A DNA stretch of 64,000 bases from Basfia succiniciproducens (GTDB lineage: Bacteria > Pseudomonadota > Gammaproteobacteria > Enterobacterales > Pasteurellaceae). Both the position numbers and the translations under genes were made by a program. Each line of letters starts with the position of its first letter. The stretch's first letter is position 1. The notes under the pieces are model-generated. The model ran no database searches and was not told the DNA's origin. It saw only the letters and a list, made by a program, of their open reading frames with translations. Where the stretch lies: positions 1,035,405 to 1,099,404 of the forward strand of contig NZ_CP015031.1 of assembly GCF_011455875.1 (NCBI RefSeq), given 5' to 3'. Shown piece after piece: positions 7,748-16,952 of this stretch.

Positions 7748-9288
7748 CTAATATTTCGCAAGTATTTGCGTTATCACTTTTTCTAATCCAACAATTTGAC
7801 TACTATTTTGACACTGCCAAGCAATAATGCCGTCTGGTCTTACCAATACCGCACCATTTTCTTGAACGCCGAATAATGTGGCAAAAGAATGTTGTTGTGG
7901 AAAATCAACTTCTTTAATATCGACTGTTTTAATCCCCAATAATTGTGCTTGCACCAAACATTCATCTGCTGGGCTCAACAACACAAACTCACTGCCCCAT
8001 AAATCCAGTGATGATAGGGTGTTATTTTGATATGTTAAAAATATATGGGGTGCTCGTGTGCCAGCTTGTCCCGCCCAATCCGCTATTTCAGCGGCAGCAG
8101 GCAAGTTTTTTGTATCCGCAACCACCGCTGATGAACGGTTAAGTTGTCCAAACTCTAATGCCTCATTAGAAAACAGCGGTTCAGCTTGAAAATTGTTACC
8201 TACCCATTTTTGATAGTCTGGACGGGAAAAGGTTTGTTGATGACGTAACCAAGCAATAGGTTGTCTTTCTTGGCTATAAGTATCCAACAATTTAACATCA
8301 GCTTGACCTGATAAGACCCATTTTAATTTCCACGCCAAATTCCAAACATCATCAATACCCGTATTTGCACCAAATCCGCCACGAGTAGGAGGCAACTGAT
8401 GTGCCGCATCACCAGCTAAAAATATTCGATCTTTACGGTATTCCGTCGCAATCCGTCCTGCCATTTCCCAAGTGCCAGTCGTAATTATTTCAAAAGTAAA
8501 ATCTTGCCCTAAAGCCTGTTTGATAAACTGCTGTGCTGTCGCTGTATCCGTGGCTTGCCTGCCTGCCACATTAATACCCAGCGGCTGTCGCCGTAATGAG
8601 TTAAAAAGCCTTTAAAGTCGTTTTGACGGATTGAGAATTGCTGAAAACCTGATTTTAAAAATTCATCCGCTTGAGGGCAGAAAAATAACACACTTTGCAT
8701 ATAGCATAAATGTCCAACCCCCACACGATGAATGCCTAATGTTTCACGAACAGTACTATTTGCTCCGTCGGCAGCAATCACATAATCAGCTAAAATATCT
8801 TCGTGTTGCCCTGTGTTTTTATCATAGATGTGCAATAAAACCCCCTCCGCACTTTGCTCAAAAGACAATAATTCTGTCCCTAAACGCAATTGCGAGCCTA
8901 ATTTTAATGCTTCTTCTCGTAAAATAGGTTCCAATTTATCTTGCGCCATTGCAGTACCAGTAAAAGGTGAGCATTCCGTTAATATACGGTGTTCATCATT
9001 AGGTGTCCAAGCCTCTTCATTAAACCATTGTCCTGTTAAACTTTCTACCGTGATACGACGCAAACGTGCATCAACAGACCATTGCGGAATACGATGAATA
9101 ATACCCGCCATACTGTAATGTTCCATTGTAGTTTGGGTAAAACCCATTGCACGTGGATGGGATGCACTCCCCTTATGTTTTTCAATAACAATATTTGGCA
9201 CATTCAGCCAAGATAAAAATAAAGACGCAGATAAACCAACTAAGCTACCGCCAATAATGGCTACGGGGATACGATGTTGCATAAACAT
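7748..9288 (-). pseudogene. FAD-dependent aromatic monooxygenase, frameshifted
   Basis: Two overlapping frames make up one PheA/TfdB-type flavoprotein hydroxylase. The N-terminal part (8509-9288) starts MFMQHRIPVAIIGGSLVG with the FAD Rossmann motif and contains 'VIAADGANSTVRE' (the DG motif). The C-terminal part (7748 to about 8569) has the GD motif 'IFLAGDAAHQLPPTRGGFG' and the family's thioredoxin-like tail. The frames switch at three tandem TGCC units (8556-8567). Adding one unit restores a continuous 'WQAGRQATDTATAQQ' junction. Either the gene is dead or this is a sequencing or phase-variable repeat difference. The typical substrate would be a phenol or quinone. Confidence 0.85.
8556..8567. 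repeat. Tetranucleotide tract (TGCC)3 at the frameshift
   Basis: Three tandem TGCC units (GGCA in the coding strand) lie exactly where the monooxygenase reading frame breaks. Slippage by one unit moves the frame by one base. Haemophilus uses longer tetranucleotide tracts for phase variation; three units is short for that. Confidence 0.6.
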
Positions 9289-9592
9289 TCCTTACATAAT
9301 TTAAAAATAAAGAAATGTATGCCAATGCTTTGATATAGGAAAATTTTAGACACCACAAAACAATGGCAATACATACCATTGTCGCGATTTAAGATGATGA
9401 AAGAAATGTGTTATCAACTTAACAAATGATCTATTTCCGAAAAGAAATAAATTGACTGGGGCTCACCACGTCCAGTCTGCCTTTTTCAACTTGCGCATAA
9501 TGCGCTTAATTTTACCTATTGTCAAATTTAATTTGGAATTTTTTTTCGATATATTTTTACTGATAATCATACAAAAAATATCAGATTGATAG

Positions 9593-9739
9593 CGCACAGC
9601 GAGCCGTAAACTTCGTCATAAAGGCAAAACCCAACATACCAAAAATCATCTTGATAAACTCAATCTAAAACTGCGTAAATATCTAGGTTGGAAAACCCCT
9701 TATGAAGTGTACTTCAAAAAATCGTTGCACTTGGTTTGA
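9593..9739 (+). pseudogene. IS30-family transposase C-terminal remnant
   Basis: A stop-free stretch ends at TGA 9737-9739 and reads ...RKYLGWKTPYEVYFKKSLHLV, matching the conserved C-terminus of IS30-family transposases (RKxLGWKTPYEVF). The catalytic core is absent. It lies in the 512-bp gap between the monooxygenase and the LysR gene; the rest of that gap (9289-9592 and 9740-9800) shows nothing else I can identify. Confidence 0.6.
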
Positions 9740-9800
9740 CAATTCAAGATTAAAATTCTAAATGGAAGTTCAATAGATGAAAATAATTTTTATTTATTCT

Positions 9801-10694
9801 TTAACAAACCTCAGCCATTAGCTCTCTTAACCAACGATACGCAGGATCTCGGTGCGTGCGTTCGTGCCAAACGAGCGTTTTGGTAAATCCGTCTATTTGC
9901 AGTGGCGGTTCAAAATAATGAATATTTGCGAGATTTTCCACTAACCGCTTAGGCACAACCGCTAATAAATCGCTATTGGTGAGAAACTCTGGCATGACAA
10001 TAAAATTTTGGACGGACACCGTAACATTCCTCGTCAGCCCCAATTTTGCTAAGGCTTTATCCGTTGCCCCACTAAAACTCCCCCCTTGATAAGAGACTAA
10101 TGCTTGTTCAAGCCGGCAAAATTGCTCCAAACTGATACTGCCCTGTTGAGCCACAGGGTGATCTTTTCTTAGCGCACAGACATATTGCTCTTGATAGAGA
10201 TCTTTAGAGTGAATATCAGGGGCTGAAAAATCAGGGGTAACTAAGCCAAAATCCACAATGCCTTGCTCCAATTGAGATTGCAAATTCTGCTCATTAATCG
10301 CCAAAATCGCCACTTTAATTTTGGGCGCACGCTGTTTTAATACCGCTAAAAACGGCGAAATCACCGCTCGTAACGCATAGTCCGTACAAGCAATGGTTAG
10401 GGTAAGTTCTGCGGTTTGCGGATCAAAAAGTTTAGGTTGCAATAGCTGTTCCGCACTTTGCAGCAGTTGTTTAATCGGCTGACGAAATTCTAAGGCACGA
10501 TTGGTCGGAACAATACCACGCTGTACTCGCACAAACAGCGGATCATTAAAGCTATCTCGCAAGCGTTGCAAAATACCGCTCATTGCGGGTTGTGTAACGG
10601 ATAAGCGTTGCGCAGCCTTGCTCACACTTTTCTCATCCATCAATACATCAAAGGCTTTCAGTAGGTTTAAATCTAAGTTTCGTAATTCTCGCAT
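9801..10694 (-). CDS. LysR-family transcriptional regulator (NodD/NahR-like)
   Basis: 297 residues. The N-terminal winged HTH ('DLNLLKAFDVLMDEKSVSKAAQRLSVTQPAMS', then 'LQRLRDSFNDPLFVR') is of the NahR/NodD/LeuO-like group. It is followed by a periplasmic-binding-type effector domain. It is divergent from the SRPBCC gene at 10832 with 137 bp between, so control of that gene and possibly the downstream dehydrogenases is likely. Parts of this gene are duplicated in the scar at 7523-7570. Confidence 0.9.
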   Translation of the reverse strand: MRELRNLDLNLLKAFDVLMDEKSVSKAAQRLSVTQPAMSGILQRLRDSFNDPLFVRVQRGIVPTNRALEFRQPIKQLLQSAEQLLQPKLFDPQTAELTLTIACTDYALRAVISPFLAVLKQRAPKIKVAILAINEQNLQSQLEQGIVDFGLVTPDFSAPDIHSKDLYQEQYVCALRKDHPVAQQGSISLEQFCRLEQALVSYQGGSFSGATDKALAKLGLTRNVTVSVQNFIVMPEFLTNSDLLAVVPKRLVENLANIHYFEPPLQIDGFTKTLVWHERTHRDPAYRWLRELMAEVC

Positions 10695-10745
10695 AGCTGT
10701 CTTCAGATATTAGTTTTACTGATATTAAATATTCATTTAAACAAT

Positions 10746-10774
10746 TAGTCAATATAACTGAGTATTTCTATAAT
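10746..10774 (+). promoter_or_regulatory. Promoter of SRPBCC gene
   Basis: TAGTCA (10746-10751) and perfect TATAAT (10769-10774) are separated by 17 bp, 58 bp before the start codon. The weak -35 fits activation by the divergent LysR protein. Confidence 0.45.
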
Positions 10775-10831
10775 GCATTCCGTCGCGTTAAGAACGCATT
10801 TTATTTCAACTTTAAATTAAGGAATTTAACT

Positions 10832-11359
10832 ATGACAACTTACTCACAACCCGCAATTATTTGGCCTGAAAAATATACCCCGGGGGAAACCGATAACTAC
10901 GCCTCAAATGAAATGATCATCAAAGATCTTAGCGTTGCGGAAGTCTGGGAATATTTAATTGATACTAAAGCGTGGCCAACCTACTACAACAATGCGGAAA
11001 ATATCGTGGTTGGCGACGGTAGCCAAACCAAACTTTCCGCAAATGCCACATTTGTGTTCGATACTTTTGGTTTCCACGTTTCATCCAAAGTAGAAGAATT
11101 TGAGTTAAGCAATGACGGCAACCTAGCTCGCTTAGCATGGTCGGGCACTTTTGGCGAAAGTGATGAATTTAGTGATGTGTATCACGCTTGGTTAATTGAA
11201 AACTTGCCGAATAATCGTGTGCGTATTCTGACAGAAGAAAGCCAAATCGGTAAATTACCGCAACAACTCGCTCAAACCTTGCCTAACCCAATGATCAACG
11301 GACATCAGGCTTGGTTAGTCGGTCTGGCAAATAGTGCGAAGAATAAAACGAGTTACTAA
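10832..11359 (+). CDS. SRPBCC-domain (START-like) small-molecule binding protein
   Basis: 175 residues. 'DLSVAEVWEYLIDTKAWPTYYNNAENI' is the typical opening of a polyketide cyclase/dehydrase-like SRPBCC fold (helix-grip), followed by alternating strands. No catalytic residues are diagnostic, so it may bind or modify a hydrophobic aromatic ligand. An AAGGAA site precedes the ATG. It is transcribed away from a LysR gene and followed by an Actinobacillus-type uptake signal (11387-11395). A fragment of it is duplicated at 7584-7633. Confidence 0.7.
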   Translation: MTTYSQPAIIWPEKYTPGETDNYASNEMIIKDLSVAEVWEYLIDTKAWPTYYNNAENIVVGDGSQTKLSANATFVFDTFGFHVSSKVEEFELSNDGNLARLAWSGTFGESDEFSDVYHAWLIENLPNNRVRILTEESQIGKLPQQLAQTLPNPMINGHQAWLVGLANSAKNKTSY

Positions 11360-11386
11360 ATTGCGAGGAATGAAGTTTTAACGCTT

Positions 11387-11420
11387 ACAAGCGGTCTGAT
11401 TTCACAAATATTTTGCAAGT
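11387..11420 (+). other. Apl-type DNA uptake signal sequence
   Basis: ACAAGCGGTC at 11387-11396 is followed by TGATTTCACAAATATTTTGC. Both core and A/T-rich tail fit the Actinobacillus pleuropneumoniae-type signal. Confidence 0.6.
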
Positions 11421-11603
11421 TACTTTAAGAGATAAAAGTCATCTGGGGAAACTCAGATGACTTTTTTATTTTGCAAGATTTTATCTCTTATCCTTTTTTA
11501 TTAATGAATAAAACTCATAACCCCTAGAAATAAAACCCCATTTATCCATAAAAATATCAGTCCTATAATAACGTCACTTTCAAAGCACAATAGGAAACTC
11601 ACT

Positions 11604-12185
11604 ATGCAAAACATCTTAATATTAGGCGCAACCGGCAGCCTTGCAGCGCAAATTATCCCGACTTTATTAGCCGAAACCGATGATAACTTAACCCTATTTG
11701 CACGCAATCCCAGCCGATTAGCACAGTTTAACAGTGAACGAGTGCAAGTTGTGCAAGGGGATATGATGAACATTGAGCAACTTAGCGAAGTGCTAAAAGG
11801 CAAAGATATTGTCTATGCAGGCTTGGCGGGAAATCTTGAGCCAATGGCGAAAAATTTGGTAACCGCAATGGAAACCGTTCAGGTCAAACGCTTAATTTGG
11901 GTAAGTTCAATGGGGATTTACGGGGAAACAGGTGAAGATCACGGGGCAATTCTTGATCCTTACCGCCGTTCGGCACAAATCATCGAACAATCGGGGCTGG
12001 ATTACACCATTTTACGCCCGGGTTGGTTTACCAACGGTCAGGAAATTGACTATCAACTAACGCATAAAGGCGAAGCCTTTAAAGGTCATTCCGTTTCACG
12101 TAAAAGTATTGCGGATTTTGTATTGAAATTAATGCAAAACCCAGAGTTAGAAATTAAGCAGAGTGTAGGCATTGCAAAGGAGTAA
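11604..12185 (+). CDS. NAD(P)-binding Rossmann-fold protein, NmrA/atypical SDR type
   Basis: 193 residues. The N-terminal dinucleotide-binding motif is 'ILILGATGSLAAQIIP', with 'VVQGDMMN' and 'LIWVSSMGIYGE' further on. 'RPGWFTNGQE' is typical of NmrA-like epimerase/dehydratase proteins. The usual SDR Tyr-x3-Lys is not clear (atypical SDR). A TATAAT stands at 11564-11569. It ends four bases before the next SDR gene, whose ribosome site lies within its last codons, so the two form an operon. Confidence 0.75.
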   Translation: MQNILILGATGSLAAQIIPTLLAETDDNLTLFARNPSRLAQFNSERVQVVQGDMMNIEQLSEVLKGKDIVYAGLAGNLEPMAKNLVTAMETVQVKRLIWVSSMGIYGETGEDHGAILDPYRRSAQIIEQSGLDYTILRPGWFTNGQEIDYQLTHKGEAFKGHSVSRKSIADFVLKLMQNPELEIKQSVGIAKE

Positions 12186-12189
12186 AAAA

Positions 12190-13020
12190 ATGAAACAAAA
12201 AGAAGTTATTGTCGCCATCGGTAGCGGTTCAATTGCACAAGCCATTGCACGCCGAGTCAGTATCGGTAAACAGGTTTTACTTGCCGATATTAAATCAGAA
12301 AACGCAGAAATGGCAGCAAAAACCTTGCGTGAGGCGGGTTTTGAGGTCAGCACCACGGTGGTTGATGTCAGTTCTCGCGCATCCGTGCAAGCATTGGTGA
12401 AAACCGCCGTTGATTTAGGCGCAGTAAAAGGTGTCATTCACACCGCAGGGCTTTCACCGTCACAAGCCCGCCCCGAAGCAATCTTAAAAGTGGATCTTTT
12501 CGGCACGGCAGTGGTGTTTGAAGAATTCGGCAAAGTCATCGCCACAGGCGGTTCTGCAGTGGTTATCGGTTCGCAATCCAGCCATCGTTTAGCCATTGAT
12601 GAAATCAGCCAAGCACAAGCGGACGAACTCGCCACCCTTGAGCCGGAAAAACTACTCGAATTGCCGCTTGTCCAAGAAATTAATGACAGCCTGCGCGCTT
12701 ACCAAATTTCCAAACGAGGCAATGCGTTGCGGGTTCAAGCGGAAGCGGTTAAATGGGGCAAACGCGGGGCTAGAATTAACTGTATCAGCGCAGGCATTAT
12801 TTATACCCCGCTCGCCTATGATGAATTAACCAGTAGCGAGCGTGGCGAGTTCTACCGCAATATGCTGGCAAAATCCCCTGCCGGACGTGGCGGTACGCCT
12901 GATGAAATCGGCGCCTTGGCGGAATTTTTATTTAATTCAAGTTACATCAGCGGCAGCGATATTTTAATTGACGGCGGCGTTACCGCTTCATATAAATACG
13001 GCGAGTTAAAACCGGCGTAA
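12190..13020 (+). CDS. Short-chain dehydrogenase/reductase
   Basis: 276 residues from ATG 12190. I chose this start over an upstream TTG (12172) because AAAGGAG at 12176-12182 is spaced correctly for it. It has a glycine-rich cofactor motif 'GSGSIAQAIA', 'DVSSRAS', the catalytic Y-Q-I-S-K (YxxxK) near residue 171, and the classical C-terminal 'GGTPDEIGALAEFLFNSSYISGSDILIDGG'. It is a classical NAD(P)-dependent SDR; the substrate is unknown. It is coupled to the Rossmann-fold gene just upstream. Confidence 0.85.
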   Translation: MKQKEVIVAIGSGSIAQAIARRVSIGKQVLLADIKSENAEMAAKTLREAGFEVSTTVVDVSSRASVQALVKTAVDLGAVKGVIHTAGLSPSQARPEAILKVDLFGTAVVFEEFGKVIATGGSAVVIGSQSSHRLAIDEISQAQADELATLEPEKLLELPLVQEINDSLRAYQISKRGNALRVQAEAVKWGKRGARINCISAGIIYTPLAYDELTSSERGEFYRNMLAKSPAGRGGTPDEIGALAEFLFNSSYISGSDILIDGGVTASYKYGELKPA

Positions 13021-13037
13021 TCTAAGAGATTACAGAT

Positions 13038-13157
13038 TGCGGATAAACCTCAGAATTTATTTAAAATTCGTATGGACAGACTTTATGTCTGTCCAAAATT
13101 GTCAGGGGACAGGTATAAAACCTGTCTCTACGAAAGACTTTGTTAACAATCTCAATA
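13038..13157. repeat. Dispersed two-hairpin intergenic repeat, copy 2
   Basis: Homologous to 4196-4325. It contains hairpins GGACAGAC/GTCTGTCC (13074-13094) and GACAGGT/ACCTGTC (13108-13126) inside the same flanking sequence. Stem sequences differ from copy 1 but remain paired. It follows the SDR gene. Confidence 0.75.
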
Positions 13158-13203
13158 ATCTTTCTCATAATTCTATTTTATATGTTGATACGAGGAAAAA
13201 ACT

Positions 13204-13281
13204 ATGCAAAAACTGACCGCACTTTTAGTTGGAATACCCCGTCAGAATCACCGTTCGGTATGTTTAAACAATAACGGATAA
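13204..13281 (+). pseudogene. Possible 25-codon gene remnant
   Basis: A good ribosome site (GAGG) precedes ATG 13204 and a 25-residue frame beginning MQKLTALLV. The part after residue 9 makes more sense in another frame, so it looks like a gene start joined to a gene end by deletion. It contains a Haemophilus-type uptake core complement (ACCGCACTT) near 13217. It could also be meaningless. Confidence 0.25.
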
Positions 13282-13290
13282 GGCAAATTG

Positions 13291-14478
13291 ATGACTTCTT
13301 CAAGACCCAATCTGCCCCTTTTACTTATTCTCGGCGCGTTGATGGCATGCACTTCCCTTTCTACGGATATTTATCTGCCCGCCATGCCGACGATGGCGAA
13401 AGAGCTACAGGGCAATACAGAGCTTACCATTACTGGATTCTTAATCGGTTTCGCCATTGCGCAGTTAATCTGGGGACCAATCAGCGATCGTATCGGGCGA
13501 AAAATCCCGCTGTTTATCGGTATGGCGTTGTTTGCCGTCGGTTCCGTCGGATGTGCCTTATCGCAAAGCATGACGGAAATCGTATTCTGGCGGGTGTTTC
13601 AAGCCGTCGGCGCCTGTGTGGGTCCGATGCTTTCCCGTGCGATGATCCGCGATTTATACGATCGTTCACAAGCGGCGCAAATGCTTTCCACACTGACTAT
13701 CATTATGGCTGCGGCGCCAATTATCGGTCCGTTGCTCGGTGGTCTGTTATTGAAAATCAGTTCTTGGCAGGCGATTTTCTGGCTGTTGGTGGTTATCGGC
13801 ATCTTGCTTTTCCTCTCAATCATCAAACTGCCCGAAACCTTACCGCCGGCAAAACGTGCCGCGGGTTCCTTTTGGTCGGCTTTTGGTAACTATCGGATAC
13901 TGTTGAAAAACCGCGCTTTTATGCGCTATACCCTGTGCGTGACATTTTTCTATGTCGCCGCTTACGCCTTTATCACCGGTTCACCCTTTGTTTATATCGA
14001 TTATTTTAAAGTCGATCCGCAATACTACGGTTTTCTGTTCGGTGTGAATATCATGGGCGTCGCACTGCTCAGTGCGGTAAATCGTCGATTGGTGCGCCAT
14101 TATCCGTTAGAGTCATTGCTGCGTATTTCCACCATAATTGCGTTATGCGCCACCTTAATTTTAGTAGTTCTGGTATTTATGGACCTAAACGGAATTGCAG
14201 GGATTCTGAGTGTCGCCGTGCCGATATTTATTATGTTCAGTATGAACGGGATTATCGCCGCCCGTACCAACGCCATGGCACTGGACAGCGTACAACCGGA
14301 AATTGCTGGCTCCGCCGCCGCACTCCTCGGTTCACTGCAATACGGCAGCGGTATTCTTTCCTCGCTACTACTCGCTGGCTTCTCCGACGGCACACCGCAT
14401 ACCATGGCTTGGATTATTGCGTTATTTGTGGGGCTCTGTGCGGTAATTGGGTGGGGGCAACGACCAAAATTCGCCTGA
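13291..14478 (+). CDS. MFS drug exporter, Bcr/CflA family
   Basis: 395 residues from ATG 13291, preceded by ATAAGG. About twelve hydrophobic segments are visible. 'STDIYLPAMPTMAKEL' is the Bcr/CflA N-terminal signature, the loop 2-3 motif is 'GPISDRIGRKIPL', and motif C is in 'IIGPLLGGLLL' in TM5. This DHA1-type proton antiporter exports drugs or small metabolites (bicyclomycin, chloramphenicol or sulfonamides in relatives). It stands alone and converges on the Gfo/Idh gene. Confidence 0.9.
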   Translation: MTSSRPNLPLLLILGALMACTSLSTDIYLPAMPTMAKELQGNTELTITGFLIGFAIAQLIWGPISDRIGRKIPLFIGMALFAVGSVGCALSQSMTEIVFWRVFQAVGACVGPMLSRAMIRDLYDRSQAAQMLSTLTIIMAAAPIIGPLLGGLLLKISSWQAIFWLLVVIGILLFLSIIKLPETLPPAKRAAGSFWSAFGNYRILLKNRAFMRYTLCVTFFYVAAYAFITGSPFVYIDYFKVDPQYYGFLFGVNIMGVALLSAVNRRLVRHYPLESLLRISTIIALCATLILVVLVFMDLNGIAGILSVAVPIFIMFSMNGIIAARTNAMALDSVQPEIAGSAAALLGSLQYGSGILSSLLLAGFSDGTPHTMAWIIALFVGLCAVIGWGQRPKFA

Positions 14479-14512
14479 AAAGTGCGGTCGTTTTTTTGCA
14501 AATTTCCGACCG

Positions 14513-15481
14513 TTATTCCCCGGCAAATTTAATGCCGGCTCCTTTTCTCGCTTGTTCAAGCACTTCGCTGACCGCCGCCGAAATATCCAGCATTTTTTCC
14601 GCTTGGGCAAAGTCTTTACGGTCGATAATTTCCACAAACCGTTCGAATTCAGGGAGCATACGGTGTGCGTCGCCGAACTCAAAATGTTGCGCTTCGCCTT
14701 GATTCGGGGTGTAAGTGAAACGGTTCATGGCATTCGCCGGCATTGGTACGGTGATATTGCCTTTATCGCCTTGAATAGAGAGCATAACCGGTGCGGCGCA
14801 GTCTTTTGCGCCGATACAAACCGCTTTAAATTGCGGATAATCCAACAGCAAAATACCGCTGGTATCAATGCCGCGCTGAATATTGGCGGCGTAGGCACAA
14901 CTTTGCGGTTTGCCGAACAGCCCCACCGCAAAATGCACGTTATAAACATTGAGATCCATCAATGCTCCGCCCGATTTTTGCGGGTCAAACGCCGGTAACG
15001 TTTCGCCCGCTTTGAAACGGTCGTAACGGCTGGAATACTGGCTGTAATTCAGACTGACGATTTTAATCTCGCCCAGCTCCGCCACTTTTTCCCGAATTGC
15101 AAGATAAGCAGGCAGATAATGCACCGTAACCGCTTCAATTAAAATCACGCCTTGGGTTTGGGCCAGTTGTCTTAGTTGATTAAATTCACCCGTATTTGAG
15201 GTGATCGGTTTTTCCATAATCACGTTTTTGCCCGCTTCCAGCGCCTGCTTGGCAAAAGAAAAATGAAGATGATTCGGTAGGGCGATATAGATCGTATCCA
15301 AATCGGAATTTAACATTGCCTCGTAATCAGCAAAAACCTGTGAAATACCATTTTCACTGGCAAATTGTGTTGTTTTTACCTGATCCCGTCCCCAAATCGC
15401 TAATTTTTCTAGCGTCACTTTATGTAGAGTTTGCATAAGATCTGCTACGATCATCCCGGTTCCAACAATTCCAAGTTTCAT
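14513..15481 (-). CDS. Gfo/Idh/MocA-family oxidoreductase
   Basis: 322 residues from the second ATG (15481). The first ATG (15487) abuts AAGGAG too closely, while the second has normal spacing. The N-terminal Rossmann motif is 'GIVGTGMIVADLM', and the conserved E-K-P is in 'VIMEKPITSN'. The C-terminal alpha/beta domain has 'GGALMDLNVYNVHFAVGLFG', where the GG-x6-G-x2-x2-H catalytic pattern of the family is altered to a D-N-Y-H arrangement. A predicted sugar or inositol-type dehydrogenase; the substrate is unknown. Confidence 0.85.
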   Translation of the reverse strand: MKLGIVGTGMIVADLMQTLHKVTLEKLAIWGRDQVKTTQFASENGISQVFADYEAMLNSDLDTIYIALPNHLHFSFAKQALEAGKNVIMEKPITSNTGEFNQLRQLAQTQGVILIEAVTVHYLPAYLAIREKVAELGEIKIVSLNYSQYSSRYDRFKAGETLPAFDPQKSGGALMDLNVYNVHFAVGLFGKPQSCAYAANIQRGIDTSGILLLDYPQFKAVCIGAKDCAAPVMLSIQGDKGNITVPMPANAMNRFTYTPNQGEAQHFEFGDAHRMLPEFERFVEIIDRKDFAQAEKMLDISAAVSEVLEQARKGAGIKFAGE

Positions 15482-15598
15482 ATCCATCTCCTTACATTAT
15501 TTAACAATCATTCGAATTTTACCGCTTACACCGCCTTAATGCGACGTTTATTCTAAAGGACAATAACATTTTACCCAAAGATCCCACTTATTATCCGT

Positions 15599-16528
15599 CT
15601 ATTCCAACGCTTTCAAAGCATTACTTTTTTCAACTTGCGCTTTCTCAGTAAAAAACTCAATCACCGCCCTTAGTCTCCCCGCTTTCTGGCTGTGCTGCAT
15701 ATAGTACAAATACAGTGCGCCGAATGTTTTCCAATGTTTTTCCAGCACCGGAATGAACGCTGCTTGATCGGCCTGTTTGCTCATCAGCGGTTCAAAAAAA
15801 CGTCCGAGCGCAATGCCGCTTTTCATCACATCTTTCGCTACAATCAGGCTGTTCACCACAATCGGCGTCGGCATTTCAATGCTTACTTCTTCGCCTTTGT
15901 TGTTAAGCGAAAGCGGAAATATGCGGTTACTGGTCGCAAAGCGGAAGCCGACTAAGCGATGGTTTTTCAGCTCGGCAATTTTCTTCGGTAAGCCGAATTG
16001 TTGTTGATACGCGCTTGAGGCATACAGCCCTAAACGGAAAGGGGCGGTCAGTTTTTTCGCCACCATTTGCTCATCTACTTTATCGCCAAAGCGAATCCCT
16101 AAATCAAAGCCTTCTTTGAGAATATCCACCGTGCCGTCGTTAATCGAAATTTCCAGCTGAATATCGGGATAGCGCTCGCAGAATTCGGCTAAATGCGGCT
16201 CAATAATCAGCCAATAACCCACGTGCGGCACTGTCATTCGCACCACGCCTTTCGGCACGCCGCTTAAATCCTGCACGCTTTCCACCGCCACCGAAAGCTG
16301 CGCAATCGCATCTTGGGTGCTTGCCAGCAAATGATGCCCCGCTTCGGTTAATTCCATTTTACGTGTCGTCCGATTAAACAGCGGCAAGCCGATGTGCTGT
16401 TCCAGCAATTTGAGCGATTGACTGATGGACGGCGACGCCATCTGTAATTTGCGCGCCGCACCCGCAATCGAGCCTTCCGCCGCAATGGTATGGAATACGG
16501 TGAGATAACCGTAAATTGAACTATGCAT
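15599..16528 (-). CDS. LysR-family transcriptional regulator
   Basis: 309 residues. The winged HTH comprises 'FHTIAAEGSIAGAARKLQMASPSISQSLKLLE' and 'HIGLPLFNRTTRKMELTEAG', followed by a LysR effector domain. It is divergent from the YciI / quinone reductase / aldo-keto reductase cluster starting at 16646, its likely target. An AGAGG ribosome site precedes the ATG. Confidence 0.9.
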   Translation of the reverse strand: MHSSIYGYLTVFHTIAAEGSIAGAARKLQMASPSISQSLKLLEQHIGLPLFNRTTRKMELTEAGHHLLASTQDAIAQLSVAVESVQDLSGVPKGVVRMTVPHVGYWLIIEPHLAEFCERYPDIQLEISINDGTVDILKEGFDLGIRFGDKVDEQMVAKKLTAPFRLGLYASSAYQQQFGLPKKIAELKNHRLVGFRFATSNRIFPLSLNNKGEEVSIEMPTPIVVNSLIVAKDVMKSGIALGRFFEPLMSKQADQAAFIPVLEKHWKTFGALYLYYMQHSQKAGRLRAVIEFFTEKAQVEKSNALKALE

Positions 16529-16645
16529 ACAACCTCTATTCTTCGTTTTTACCTAATAGTGAATTATAAATTTACTATCTTATCATGACCAATCATTTCG
16601 CTATAATGACCTCACTTTCAACGAACAAGCCACAAAGGAAACAAT

Positions 16646-16942
16646 ATGTACATCATCAATATTGCGGTAAACGACCATGTAAGCGCAGAACAGCACGACA
16701 AGCTTTTTGCGGAACACACGGAATGGTTTAAAAAATACTTTCAAGCCGGTAAATTTTTAATGCTCGGTCCGTTTAAAGACCAAGCCAATGCCGGTGTAAT
16801 TTTTGCCGTCACCGAAAGCCGCGCGGAACTCGATCGGATTTTAGCGGAAGATTGCTACTACCCGAACTTGGCAAGCTATGAAATCCGTGAGTTTGAACCC
16901 AAATTAATTGCGGCAAATATCGCCGAATTTGCAGGCAAATAA
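16646..16942 (+). CDS. YciI-family protein
   Basis: 98 residues, a ferredoxin-like fold protein of the YciI/DGPF group: 'EHTEWFKKYFQAGKFLMLGPFKD', with the conserved His (H26) and Asp pair thought to form an active site. TATAAT at 16602-16607 and AAAGGAA precede the ATG. It is the first gene of a probable three-gene LysR-controlled operon; the exact function of the family is unknown. Confidence 0.8.
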   Translation: MYIINIAVNDHVSAEQHDKLFAEHTEWFKKYFQAGKFLMLGPFKDQANAGVIFAVTESRAELDRILAEDCYYPNLASYEIREFEPKLIAANIAEFAGK

Positions 16943-16952
16943 GGAAAAAAGA

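Noticed and set aside
12172..12189. TTG start for the SDR gene at 12190
   Set aside because: The AAAGGAG at 12176-12182 lies inside this extension and is correctly spaced only for ATG 12190.
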